A stretch of 64,000 bases of DNA from Ziziphus jujuba (lineage: Eukaryota; Streptophyta; Magnoliopsida; Rosales; Rhamnaceae), in NCBI RefSeq assembly GCF_031755915.1, contig NC_083388.1, positions 29,370,001-29,434,000 on the forward strand, written 5' to 3'. Shown one piece after another: positions 35,275 to 45,394 of this stretch. The notes under the pieces were generated by a model. The model worked only from the letters and a program-made list of their open reading frames with translations. It made no database searches and had not been told where the DNA came from. The translations under genes were made by a program, and so were the position numbers. Positions within the stretch are counted from its first letter, which is position 1. Every line of letters begins with the position of its first letter.

Positions 35275-37158
35275 TTATTTCCCCTCTCTTTCGGTTTTTC
35301 TTTGTTCTTTCCACTCAATATGAGCCTTAGAAATCTTACCTTGGTCAGCAACCTCATTCTTACCTTCTGGAAAGGATGGTGAAGCTGTTGGTGCCATACT
35401 TGCTTTTTCCTTAAGCTTTTTGGCTTCTCTCCTTTGTTGCATTTGTAATTGGTCTTTGTAAACCTCTTTAGGAGATAATGGTTCCAGCTTGACCTTCTTC
35501 CCTTTAAACCTGAAAACAATACTATTTTCTCGACCAAAATGAATAGCATCTTTATCAAATTGCCATGGCCTACCTAATAGTATATGTCCAACAATCATGG
35601 GTACAATATCACATAAGACTACATCCTCATATCTACCTATACTAAATTTTACTTTGGCTTGTTTGTTTACTTTCATCTCACCACTATCATTAAGCCATTG
35701 TAATGTATATGGTTCAGGATGTTTTATTGTTTTTAAGCCCAATTTATCAACTACAAGGTTACTTATTACATTAGTACAACTTCTACTATCAATAATCATA
35801 CTACAAATCTTACCTTGAATTTCATCCTCATCTTTGTATGCAGCAAGTACTCTCCTAGAAAGCAAGTTTAATTCAGCATTGGATGCTTGCAAGGTTTCAG
35901 GTTCATCCTCCAAGTCCTCCTCTTGCTTGGCTTCATCCTCACTTTCTTCACTTTCCGATTCTAGCTCGTCATTGCCCTTTAACACCATGATTCTTCTATT
36001 CGGGCATTGGCTAGCGATGTGTCCTCCTCCCTGGCACTTAAAACACACAACATCATGAGTTCTAGAAGGTTTAGGATCTAATTTTACCTCATTCTTTGGT
36101 GCTTGGACAGATTCGGTTCTAGTCTCCTTCCCTGGCCAATTTGAACTTTCTTCTTTGACTTTCGGCTTTGGCTTGCTTTCATAGATGGGATTGTTCCTCC
36201 AGCCACTAGAATTGGACCTTCCACTGTTGGAAACACCTTCAAACCATGATCCTACACCCCTCCTTTTGAATTGATGCTCTAATTTAATAGCCACATGCAA
36301 CATCTCCTCCAATTCCACATATTGTTGCAATTCTAGTTGATTGGCTATTTCACAATTCAAACCACCAAGAAACCTTGCCATGGCTGCGTCCTTATCTTCA
36401 TTCAAGTTCAATCTCATCATGAGCATCTCCATCTCCTTGTAATAATCCTCCACGGATCCATGTCCTTGAGATAAAGATTGAAGTCTTTGATGCAGCAACC
36501 TATGATAGTGTGATGGTACGAATCGCTTCCGCATGGCTCCTTTCATTTGTCGCCATGTAGTAATCAAGTCATCACCAACTCTCCTTCGGGTGTTTTGCTC
36601 ATTGGTCCACCATTGGAGTGCATAATGGCCAAACTCCATTGCTGCCAATTTCACCTTCTTAGCCTCTAAATAATTATGGCGGTCAAATATCATCTCCATC
36701 TTTTCTTCCCACTCCAAATATGCTTCGGGATCACTTTTTCCCATGAATGATGGGATGTTGATCTTGATATTGCTAAGATTGTCATCTGTTCCTTCCCTCC
36801 TATACCTTCCACGGCCAGCTCTCTCTTGGACAGCAAAGGTTTCGTCCATGCCTTCCTCAAAGTCTCCACCGAATGGCTCCTCATCAAATTCCTCTCTTGA
36901 TCTTTTGCGACCTCCTCGTCCTCCATGGAATTCTTGCCTATTTCTTGTGTTCGGAATTCCTTGGGAAACTTCTAGCCTTCCCACCCTTTGATTCACATGC
37001 TCAACTTGAGCACTAACCCGCTGTATTGACTCCAAAACAGCCCTAATGTCCACTTGATCTCCACTCCCGGTAGCTCGGGCATCGCCATGGAATGCTACGG
37101 ACTCTTCCTCATTGATCCACAAGGGTGGATCTCCTATTCTTATTCTAGAATCTGCCAT
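35275..37158 (-). CDS. B gag and protease
   Basis: The frame starts at MADSRIRIGDPPLWINEEE (37158) and is open for about 627 codons. A coiled region ([19 protein letters not shown]) precedes the gag core at about residues 140-300 (IPSFMGKSDPEAYLEWEEK, WRQMKGAMRKRFVPSHYHR, ARFLGGLNCEIANQLELQQ). A CCHC knuckle CFKCQGGGHIASQC is at about residues 375-388. An acidic Glu/Asp linker follows, then the aspartic protease (SMIIDSRSCTNVIS; the usual DSGS Gly is Arg here) and GHILLGRPWQFDKD. It ends at a TAA where GKESGK is expected. Gag would allow packaging of the RNA if supplied with enzymes in trans. Confidence 0.92.
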   Translation of the reverse strand: MADSRIRIGDPPLWINEEESVAFHGDARATGSGDQVDIRAVLESIQRVSAQVEHVNQRVGRLEVSQGIPNTRNRQEFHGGRGGRKRSREEFDEEPFGGDFEEGMDETFAVQERAGRGRYRREGTDDNLSNIKINIPSFMGKSDPEAYLEWEEKMEMIFDRHNYLEAKKVKLAAMEFGHYALQWWTNEQNTRRRVGDDLITTWRQMKGAMRKRFVPSHYHRLLHQRLQSLSQGHGSVEDYYKEMEMLMMRLNLNEDKDAAMARFLGGLNCEIANQLELQQYVELEEMLHVAIKLEHQFKRRGVGSWFEGVSNSGRSNSSGWRNNPIYESKPKPKVKEESSNWPGKETRTESVQAPKNEVKLDPKPSRTHDVVCFKCQGGGHIASQCPNRRIMVLKGNDELESESEESEDEAKQEEDLEDEPETLQASNAELNLLSRRVLAAYKDEDEIQGKICSMIIDSRSCTNVISNLVVDKLGLKTIKHPEPYTLQWLNDSGEMKVNKQAKVKFSIGRYEDVVLCDIVPMIVGHILLGRPWQFDKDAIHFGRENSIVFRFKGKKVKLEPLSPKEVYKDQLQMQQRREAKKLKEKASMAPTASPSFPEGKNEVADQGKISKAHIEWKEQRKTEREGK

Positions 37159-38319
37159 GTTAGTAAAATACTGCAAAAATAAAATGAATCCTCACAATAT
37201 TCACTCCCTCACGTGTTTCACTCAAACAAGGTCTCAACACTCGTGTTTCCTCACTAGTTTCGGCTTTTACCCTCTTTTAAGCTCACACACTCTTGCCTTT
37301 TTCCACTCAATGAATTATCTCAAAGTTCTAATTAAAACACCCACAAAACAGCAATTAGATCACTAGTATGTTTTAATTAAACTTATCAACAAAACAGTAG
37401 CAAAAAGTAGACAATACCGAAAGAATCCAACAAATCCTAATTTTTCGGCTTTCTAGACAAGAAAACGCAAAATAATGGGAAAACGTTGGAATTTTTGAAA
37501 ACTGCACCAGATGGTAGTAGATTATGAGTTCAAGAATAAAATTCCAGAAAAAGAAACTCAATTATGTACAAGAATCAAAGAGAACAAAAATATAGAAAAG
37601 TTGTTGGTTGTTGTTCTTTGTAATTCAAGTTTTTGTATCAAATCCTTTAATTGATTTTAATCCAAATAATTTAAGCACCCAAAATCCAAATATCCAGCAG
37701 CAAAAATAATTCTCCAGCAACTCAAATATTGAATAAATAATAATAATAAAAAAACCAGCAGCTCCAACAAATTTCCAGCAAACAAACCAAACTCCAACAA
37801 ACCGAAATATTTTTTTCTTCTTTTTTATTTTTTTTTTATTCGGCTTTACCTGTTTTTTTTTTTTTTTTTCACTCCCAGAACATAAAAAACTTCTGTAGCA
37901 AGAATAATTACCAAATTTGCAATTCCAACTCCAAAAATTCACCAAACCCGTGACCTCCAAATAAACACAAATGTGCAGTTTTTTTTTTTCTTTTCTTTTT
38001 TTTTTTTTTAAATGTTGCCACAAACTCTTTTTTTTCTTTTTAAAAAATAGATGAATGCAAATATTTAAGACTAAAACAGCAAAGGAAAATCAAAAAAAAC
38101 CAAAATTATCAAGAACAATGATAAAAGACAACCAACAAATTAGGAAACAAAAATACGATAAAACTAGGAAACCTAATTCAACTAGGAATGATTTTTTTTT
38201 TTTTTTAAGATGCAGAACGTGTATGGGATGGATGCAACCTTAACCTAATTCTAAAATTGCAGAATAACACAAAAAAAAAATAAAGCAAATAAAGATAGAT
38301 CAAACCTGAAAAAAATTTA
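37159..38319 (-). other. B untranslated leader
   Basis: The 1.16-kb leader between primer-binding site and gag has long A/T homopolymers (near 37850-37870 and 37979-38010) and is collinear with the leaders of E1 and D. Apparent frames in it are not conserved between copies. Confidence 0.75.
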
Positions 38320-38331
38320 GCTCTGATACCA
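38320..38331 (-). other. B primer-binding site (initiator tRNA-Met)
   Basis: GCTCTGATACCA on the plus strand is TGGTATCAGAGC on the element strand, two bases from the 5' LTR end at 38334. Confidence 0.9.
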
Positions 38332-38333
38332 AA

Positions 38334-39470
38334 TGATACGAACCTAGGACGACCTGCTCCTAAACCCGTATTATATTAGCCCAGATCTTTAATTAAGTTC
38401 AAGTTCTAATGGAATGGACCTCAACCCCTAACCAACTTGTGGTTAGAAACCTTGGTATAATGTAGACACCACAATAGGGGATGGAAAACCTATTGATAAG
38501 TCAAGCTAAAACAACCAATTCTCTAATGGTGTTTTAGGTGTTCTCAAAGAACAAAGAGATAATTAATCTCACAAGTATTTTCTTAATCAAATCAAAGTTG
38601 TATTCTTATTGAAAAATAAGCCTTTAAATAGGCTACAAAGCCACGAAATAAAACCCTAAAAACAAAAGAAAACCAGCCACCACACATAAAGAAACCTAGT
38701 TGGCCGAAACTATACTTCCTTTCCTAATCTAAGTTTGATTAACTAATTCCTTTATATTAAATTAGGAATTAATTAATTTACAATGGAAAGAATAAAATAA
38801 AAACCTTCCTAAAGTTATTTTTCCAGAAAATAAATAAATAAAAGCCAAAAAGTAATGGTAGTTTCCTAAAACAAAAAGTCAAAACAAATTAGGAAACTAA
38901 AAATGCTAGCCTTTCTTATCAAGTTGACTTTGATCAATCTTTGACCTCTTTGAGCTTCAAATCAGCTTCTAGATGCTTTGTAGGATGCCAAATAAGCTGA
39001 ATCTGAAGTCCCACACGTTGGCCATTCTTGGAAAAATAAGAAAAGGCTAAAACAGTAAAATACAGTAAAGCCAGCAAGCAATACAGCAAATTCGGTCAAA
39101 TTGTTGATGCTGTCCGTACAAGCCCTTTTTGATTGCATTTGAGGCTGCTTTAACTTGATTCCATGACCTCTTACGCATATGTATTGAACCCATAAAGCAT
39201 TGGAACCATTTCATGCTTATCGGACTCCAAAAATGTACCAAAATCGTCACCCGGGTCCGTATCGGCTTCCACCACTTGAATGCTTAGAATAGGCTTTGTA
39301 TCTTCAAGTATGGACAAGCTCTATTGAGATTGATTACCCCCTGTATAAATACTTCCAGGTTTTCCTTAAATCTCTTAATTTGAGCTCTTGTGATTGGCTT
39401 AGTCTTCATCCGTGTCAAGTCAGCACCCCAGCGGGTTATCGGTTGAGCGGGCTCGGGCGGAATCACATCA
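38334..39470 (-). repeat. 5' LTR of B
   Basis: It is 1137 bp, nearly identical to 33186-34321, and ends AATCACATCA directly before the AGTAG duplication and the resumption of element A. Confidence 0.93.
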
Positions 39471-39475
39471 AGTAG

Positions 39476-41395
39476 GCTATGGGCCTTCCTTCTTGCATTA
39501 AAATAGCTCCAATACCTACACCTGACGCATCACATCACACTCAATTTCAACAAATTTAGAAAAATTTGGCAAAACTAGTAAGGGTGCATTACATAATTTT
39601 TCTTTCAATGAATTAAAAGATTTTTCTTGTACTTCCTCTCATTTCAAGCCAATATTCTTCTTTACAACTTCATTCAAAGGTGCTGTAATGATGCTAAAGT
39701 CCTTGGCAAATATTCGATAGAAACTTGCCAAACCATGAAAGCTCCTCACTTGCGTGATAGATGTTGGTGTCGGCCACTCCTTGATTGCTTGAACTTTAGA
39801 TTTATCAACTTTGATTCTTACAGCACTCACTACAAATCTGAGAAAAACAAGCTCACTTCGCAAAAGTCACACTTTTCCATGTTAGCGAACAACTTTTCTT
39901 TCCTAAGAATATTTAAAACTTGCCTAAGATGTTTTACATGCTACTCTAAGTTTTGGCTATACATTAAAATATCATCAAAGTGCACAACCACAAATTTACC
40001 AATAAATGGACACATAATATGATTCATAAAGCCTCATGAAAGTACTAGGTGCCTTAATTAATCCAAAAGGCATGACTAACCATTCATATAGCCCATATTT
40101 AGTCTTAAATGCAGTCTTCCATTCATAACCTTCTTTCATCCTAATTTGATGGTATCCACTCCTAAGATCAATTTTAGTAAACATGCAAGCACCATGCAAT
40201 TCATCAAGCATATCATCTAATCTAGGAATTGGATGTCTATATTCGATAGTGATATTATTTATAACCCTACAATCAACACATATTCTCCAAGAACTATCTT
40301 TTTTAGGCACTAATTAAACAGGAACAGCACATGGACTCATACTCTCATGAATGTACCCTTTATCAAGTAACTCACTTACCTGCCTTTGTAGGTCCTTTGT
40401 TTCTTCGAGATTACTTCTATATGCAGGTCTAATTGAGATGGAAGCCCTGGGACAAAGTCAATTTGATGTTCAATCCCTCTAATAGGTGGTAATCCATTTG
40501 GAATTTCATCTGGAAAAACATCTCCAAAATCTTGCAAAAGAGAAATAATTGAACTTGGCAATTCGAGTTCTTCAAAGTTAGCTTGATCATTAAAATAATT
40601 ATCTTTATAAATCATGACCAGCAATGGTTTCTTACTCAAGATAGCTTTGTTAACATCCCCAAAACTCAAATAAATATTTTTATTTTTCCTTTCTTTTCTT
40701 TCTTTTCCTTTCTCTCTCTCAGCCACCACACACCTTTCCTCTCTCTCGGGTTTCTCACTATGGCTCTCGAGTTTCTTTATTTTTCTCACTTCATTTTCGG
40801 CTTTCTCATGGTTTTTCCACTCAATTTGTATTTTAGAATGCTTACCTTGGACAGCGAGCTTGGAGTTACCTTCTTGGATGGTTGGTGAAGTTGTTGGTGC
40901 CATATTAGCTTTGTCCTTGAGTTTTTTGGCCTTCCTCCTTTGTTGTATTTGTAATGGGTCTCTACACACTTCCTTAGGAGTCAGTGGCTCTAGCTTGATC
41001 TTCTTACCTTTAAATCTAAAAACAATACAATTCTCTCAACCATAATGAATAGAATCTTTATCAAATTGTTATAGCCTACCTAATAGAATATGTCCGGCAT
41101 GCATAGCCACAACATCACACAAAACAATATCCACATACTTATCTATGCTAAATTTTACCTTAGCTTGTTTAGTCACTTTCATCTCACCATTATCATTAAG
41201 CCATTGTAACCTATAAGGTTTGAGATGTTTAATTGTTGCTAAGCCTAATTTATCAACCACAATGTTACGAATTACATTTGTGCAACTTCCACTATCAATT
41301 ATCATACTACAAATTTTACCTTGGATTTCACATTGGGTGTGAAAATTTTTCCCTTTGAACTTGATCCTCATCCTTGTGTACAGCAAGTACTCTCC
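39476..41395 (-). pseudogene. A protease, linker, RT and start of RNase H
   Basis: From the right: protease (41386-41069; SMIIDSGSCTNVIRNIVVDK, GHILLGRL), linker (40969-40376; [35 protein letters not shown]), then RT (40310-39996; [52 protein letters not shown]). The catalytic motif near 39975 reads HFDD where D has YFDD, in a frame lost just before it. RT thumb and connection (39863-39639; [18 protein letters not shown]) and the first RNase H codons follow, up to B. Multiple frameshifts make it inactive, but unlike B, C and E1 the RT order is normal and complete. Confidence 0.88.
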
Positions 41396-42698
41396 TAGAA
41401 ACCAAGTTTAATTCAGCATTTGGGTGCATGGAGTGTCTTGGCTTCATCTTCAAGTCCTTTCCTCTCCTTGTTCAGTCTCACACTCACTTTCTTCACTTTC
41501 CTATTCTAGCTCACCATTACCCTTTAACAACATGATTCTTCTATTTGGGCATTGGCTAGTGATATGTCCTCATCCTCGGCACTTAAAAGAAATAATTTCT
41601 CTAGATCTTGAAGGTTTAGGATCAGATTTTACCTCATTCTTTAGTATTTGGACAGATTCGGTTCTAGCCTCTCTCTTCAGCCAATTTGAACTTTCTTCTC
41701 CAACTTTCGGCTTTGGCTTGTTTTCAAAGGTAGGATTGTTTCTCTAGCCACTTGGATTTGATCTTCCGCTATTGGAAACACCTCCAAACCATGAGCTTAC
41801 ACCCCTTCTCCAATTCCACATATTGTTACAATTCTAGTTGATTGGCTATCTCATGATTCAATCCACCAAGAAACCTTGCCATGCTTGCTTCTCTATCTTC
41901 ATTCATGCTTAACCTCATCATAAGCATCTCCATCTCCTTGTAATAATCCTCCACAGACCTACTTCCTTGAGATAAATATTGAAGCCTTTGATGCAGCAAC
42001 CTATGATAATGTGATGAAGCCTTTGATGTAGCAACCTATGATAATGTGATGGTACAAATCGCTTCCTCATGGATCCTTTCATTTGTCGCCATGTAGTGAT
42101 CAATTTGCCACCTACTTTCGTTCAGGTGTTTTTCTCATTAGTCCACCATTGGAGTGCATAATGTCCAAACTCCATTGTTGCCAATTTAACTTTCTTGGCC
42201 TCCAAATCATTGCAACAATAAAAAATCCTCTCCATTCGCTCCTCCCATTCCAATTACACCTCTAGGTCACTTTTTCCTATGAAAGATGGTATGTTTACCT
42301 TAATGTTGCCAAGATCATCATCTACCTCCTCTCTCCTATGCCTACCGTGGCCTAGCCTCTCTTGGACAGCAAGCATTTCATCCATTCCTTCTTCAAAATC
42401 ATCTCCAAAATTTTCCTCTTCAAACTCCTCTCTAGGTCATCCACGGCCTCCTCAAACTTGATCTCGACCTCCATGAAACTCTTGCCTTAAATTCGGTCCA
42501 CCATGAGATGTTTCTATTCTATCCGTCCTTTGATTTATGTGGCTAAATTGAGCATTCATCTGCTATAGTTGCTACAAAATAGCCCTCATGTCCGTTTGGC
42601 CACCACTCCCTGTAGCTCAAAAATCACCATGGAATCCAATGGATTCTTTTTCACTAATTCTTAGTGATGGCTCTCCTATTCTCAACCTTGAATGCCAT
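41396..42698 (-). pseudogene. A gag, heavily decayed
   Basis: The gag start is near 42698 (ATGGCATTCAAGG, missing two bases relative to MADSR in B). Gag core pieces occur near 42103-41918 (ITTWRQMKGSMRKRFVPSHY), interrupted by a ~35-bp local duplication of the LHQRL codons near 42000-42045. The zinc knuckle and acidic linker are near 41640-41420. Many stops and shifts are present. Confidence 0.82.
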
Positions 42699-42925
42699 GT
42701 TAGTATAAATAATGCAAAATAAAATAAATTCTCACCAAAAATCACTCCCTCACGTGTTTCACTCGATGAAGGTCTCGACACTCGTGTTTTCACACTAGTT
42801 TCGGCTTTTACCCTCTTTTAAGCTCACACATTCTTGCTTTTTTCCACTCAAAGAATTATCTCAAAGTTCGAATTAAAACACCCACAAAACAGTAACTAGA
42901 TCACAAACTTTAATTATATGAATAC
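42699..42925 (-). other. A leader remnant
   Basis: The sequence matches the gag-proximal ~220 bp of the family leader (TCACTCCCTCACGTGTTTCA; AACACCCACAAAACAG) and fades beyond 42910. The remaining leader, primer-binding site and 5' LTR are absent. Confidence 0.75.
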
Positions 42926-43559
42926 TAAAAAAACAGATGAAAATAGGCGACATTTATAATAGAAAATGCGTCGCTTAATATTTGATATGATAAAAAAAAA
43001 TTGAAACTTCTTAATTTAACAAACAAATTAGTTATTATTGCAAAAATAAATTATGCGGAAATTGCAAACAAAAAAAAGGGTAAACATTGCCCCGACATTA
43101 TTTTTTTTTGTTTCAAGTACAGCATATTTGCTATTAAAATTTGCAAGTTTGTTAAACATAATTTTTTTAAATTTAGGTAATAGGCAACGCATTCACATAT
43201 AACCGTGTCGCTTGTACCTCAAATCATAATTTTTTTTTTGTTTTTTAATTAGTTCTTTCATTGTTCATCAACAAATAAACACGGAAAATATTTCTAAAAA
43301 ATGTGAAGGAAAAATACTAACATGGTTGTTTAATATTTTTGTTTTTCAAGTCAAGTTTATTTGCTTATACATTTGCAAGTCTCTCTTTTTTTTTTCTTTT
43401 TTTTTTTTTTTATAGAAGAAAACAGACGACGCATTACCTTAAAAACTCGTCGCCTATTTTATGTGTTATTTTTGTTTTTTATTGTGATTGTTCATTTTCA
43501 AATAAACACGTAAAATATTACTTAAAATGTTAAGAAAAATTAATAAGCTGGTTATACTG

Positions 43560-45240
43560 CTTAAATATTTTCACTACTTATTTGAAGTTGAAAAAAAAAA
43601 TCCTTTTCAAAGGAAAAAAAGAAAAAAGAAAATACAATTTAAGATATTTGAAAGTTTAAATAGAAAATCAACTGTACTTCCAAAAAAAATTATTTAAAGA
43701 AAAAAGAAAAAAGAACAGGCGATGCGAAAAGAAGATATAGTATCACCTGTTCTCTTTAAAACAGAGAAAAAGCGATGCTAAACGAAGTAGTTGCGTTGCC
43801 TATTCCTTTTTTAAAAAATAAAAATAAAAATACAATTTAAGAGATTTGCAAGTTTAAACAGAAAATAAAGTGTACATAAAAAACAAAATAATCGAACAAC
43901 CACCTCAATTATATTGCTTAAATATTTTCACTGCTTATTTGAAGTTGAAAAAAGTCCTTTTTAATGAAAGAAAAAAAAAAAAGCACAGGCGACGCTAAAA
44001 GAAGTAACTGCATCACCTATTCAATTAAAAAAAGAAACAAAAATACAATTTAAGAGATTTGCAAGTTTAAACAGAAAATAATCTGTACTTGAAAAAGAAA
44101 GTATTTAAAGAAAAATGAAAAAAGAAACAGGCGACGTGAAAAGAAGTTGTTGCATCACCTGTTCCTTTAAAAACCAAAGAACAGGTGACACTAAAAGAAG
44201 TAATTACGCCGCCTGTTCCTTTTAAAAAATAAAAATAAAAATACAATTTAAGAGATTTGCAAGTTTAAACAGAAAATAAATTATACATGAAAAACAAAAT
44301 AATTGAACAACCATCTTAATTATATTGCTTAAATATTTTCACAGATTATTTGAAGTTGAAAAGAAATTCTATTTAAAGGAAAAAAATAAAACAAAAAACA
44401 AGCGATGCTAAAAGAAGTAATTGGATTGCTTGTTCCCTTTTTAAAAAATAAAAAAACAAAAATACAATTTAAGAGATTTACAAGTTTAAACAAAAATAAA
44501 CTGTACTTGGAAAAAAATTTATTTAAAGAAAAAAGAAAACAAAAAGGCAATGCTAAAAGAAGGTATTCATTGCCTGTTTCCTTAGAAAAAAAAAAAAAAA
44601 GAATAGGCGACGCTAAGCCAAGTAACTACATCGCATGTTCCCTAATTTTTTTAAAAAAATAAAATAAAATACAATTTAAGAGATCTACAAGCTTAAACAA
44701 AAAATAAACTGTAATTGAAAACAAATTATTTAAAGAAAAAACAAAAAAATAGGGGACGCTAAAAGAAGTTGTTGCATCACCTGTTCCCTTAAAAACAAAG
44801 AATAGACGACAAAAACAAAAAAAACAAAAATACAGTTTATGAGATTAGCAAGTTTAAACAAAACATAAGCTGTACTTAGAAAAAAACATATTTAAAGAAA
44901 AAAGAAAAATGAACATGCGACGCTAAAAAAAGTTGTTGCGTCGCCTATTCCCATAAAAAACAAAGAACAGGCGACGCTAAATGAAGTAATTGCATCGCCA
45001 GTTCCTTTTTAACATAAAATAATGAAAATACAATTTAAGAGGTTTGTAATTTTAAATAGAAAATAAATTGTACGTGGAAAAAACTTATTTAAAGAAAAAA
45101 GAAAAAACCAGGCAACACTAAAAGAAGTTATTGCGTCACCTATTCTCTTAAAAACAAAGAATAGGCGACGCTAAACGAAGTACTTGCATCGTCTGTTTTC
45201 TTTTTTTTAAATACAAAAATATAATTTAAGAGACTTGAAA
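43560..45240. repeat. ~200-bp degenerate tandem array with GCGAC hairpins
   Basis: The phrase TTTAAGAGATTTGCAAG, or close variants, recurs near 43638, 43835, 44046, 44250, 44468, 44685, 44836, 45032 and 45224, mostly 190-217 bp apart. Between the copies lie paired motifs such as GGCGACGCTAAAAGAAGT and GCATCACCTGTTCC, which can fold into short hairpins. At least nine degenerate units are present. There are no convincing coding frames. Confidence 0.8.
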
Positions 45241-45394
45241 GTTCTAAAAGATGCTTAATATACAAATAGGCGACCCTTTTTTAAATAAAGAAATAGGCGA
45301 CTCATTTTCCAACAACATTGCCTTTTCTTCTTTCTTTTTTCTCAATTTTTTTATTTACACGTGTACAACCCCATAAAAAAAAAATTCAGATAAG

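Larger units (their letters stand above)
33186..39470 (-). mobile_element. B: Ty3/gypsy non-autonomous element nested in A
   Basis: LTRs at 33186-34321 and 38334-39470 both run TGATACGAACCTAGG to AATCACATCA, flanked by AGTAG (33181-33185 and 39471-39475). The primer-binding site, leader, gag-protease frame and purine tract are all present in 6285 bp. Complete RT, RNase H and integrase are absent; instead the second frame carries the same patchwork as E1 and C. The first ~155 bp of the two LTRs show about eight mismatches by eye. It is the best template for the non-autonomous lineage. Confidence 0.93.
30497..42925 (-). mobile_element. A: Ty3/gypsy LTR retrotransposon with RT, RNase H and integrase, 5' end lost
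   Basis: The minus-strand element has its 3' LTR at 30497-31573 and internal DNA at 31574-33185 and 39476-42925. It is split by element B, which inserted in the RNase H codons for PIAYFSDK with duplication AGTAG. Internal order is gag, protease, RT, RNase H, integrase. The 5' LTR and primer-binding site are missing, and sequence similarity to the family leader fades at about 42910-42925, where the GCGAC-rich element begins. Its LTR resembles those of E1, B and C more than that of D, so it is the likeliest autonomous partner of that group. Confidence 0.88.

Noticed and set aside
37625..38023. Lys-rich 132-codon frame in the B leader
   Set aside because: It is composed of homopolymer-driven codons, and the equivalent leaders in E1 and D break the frame.
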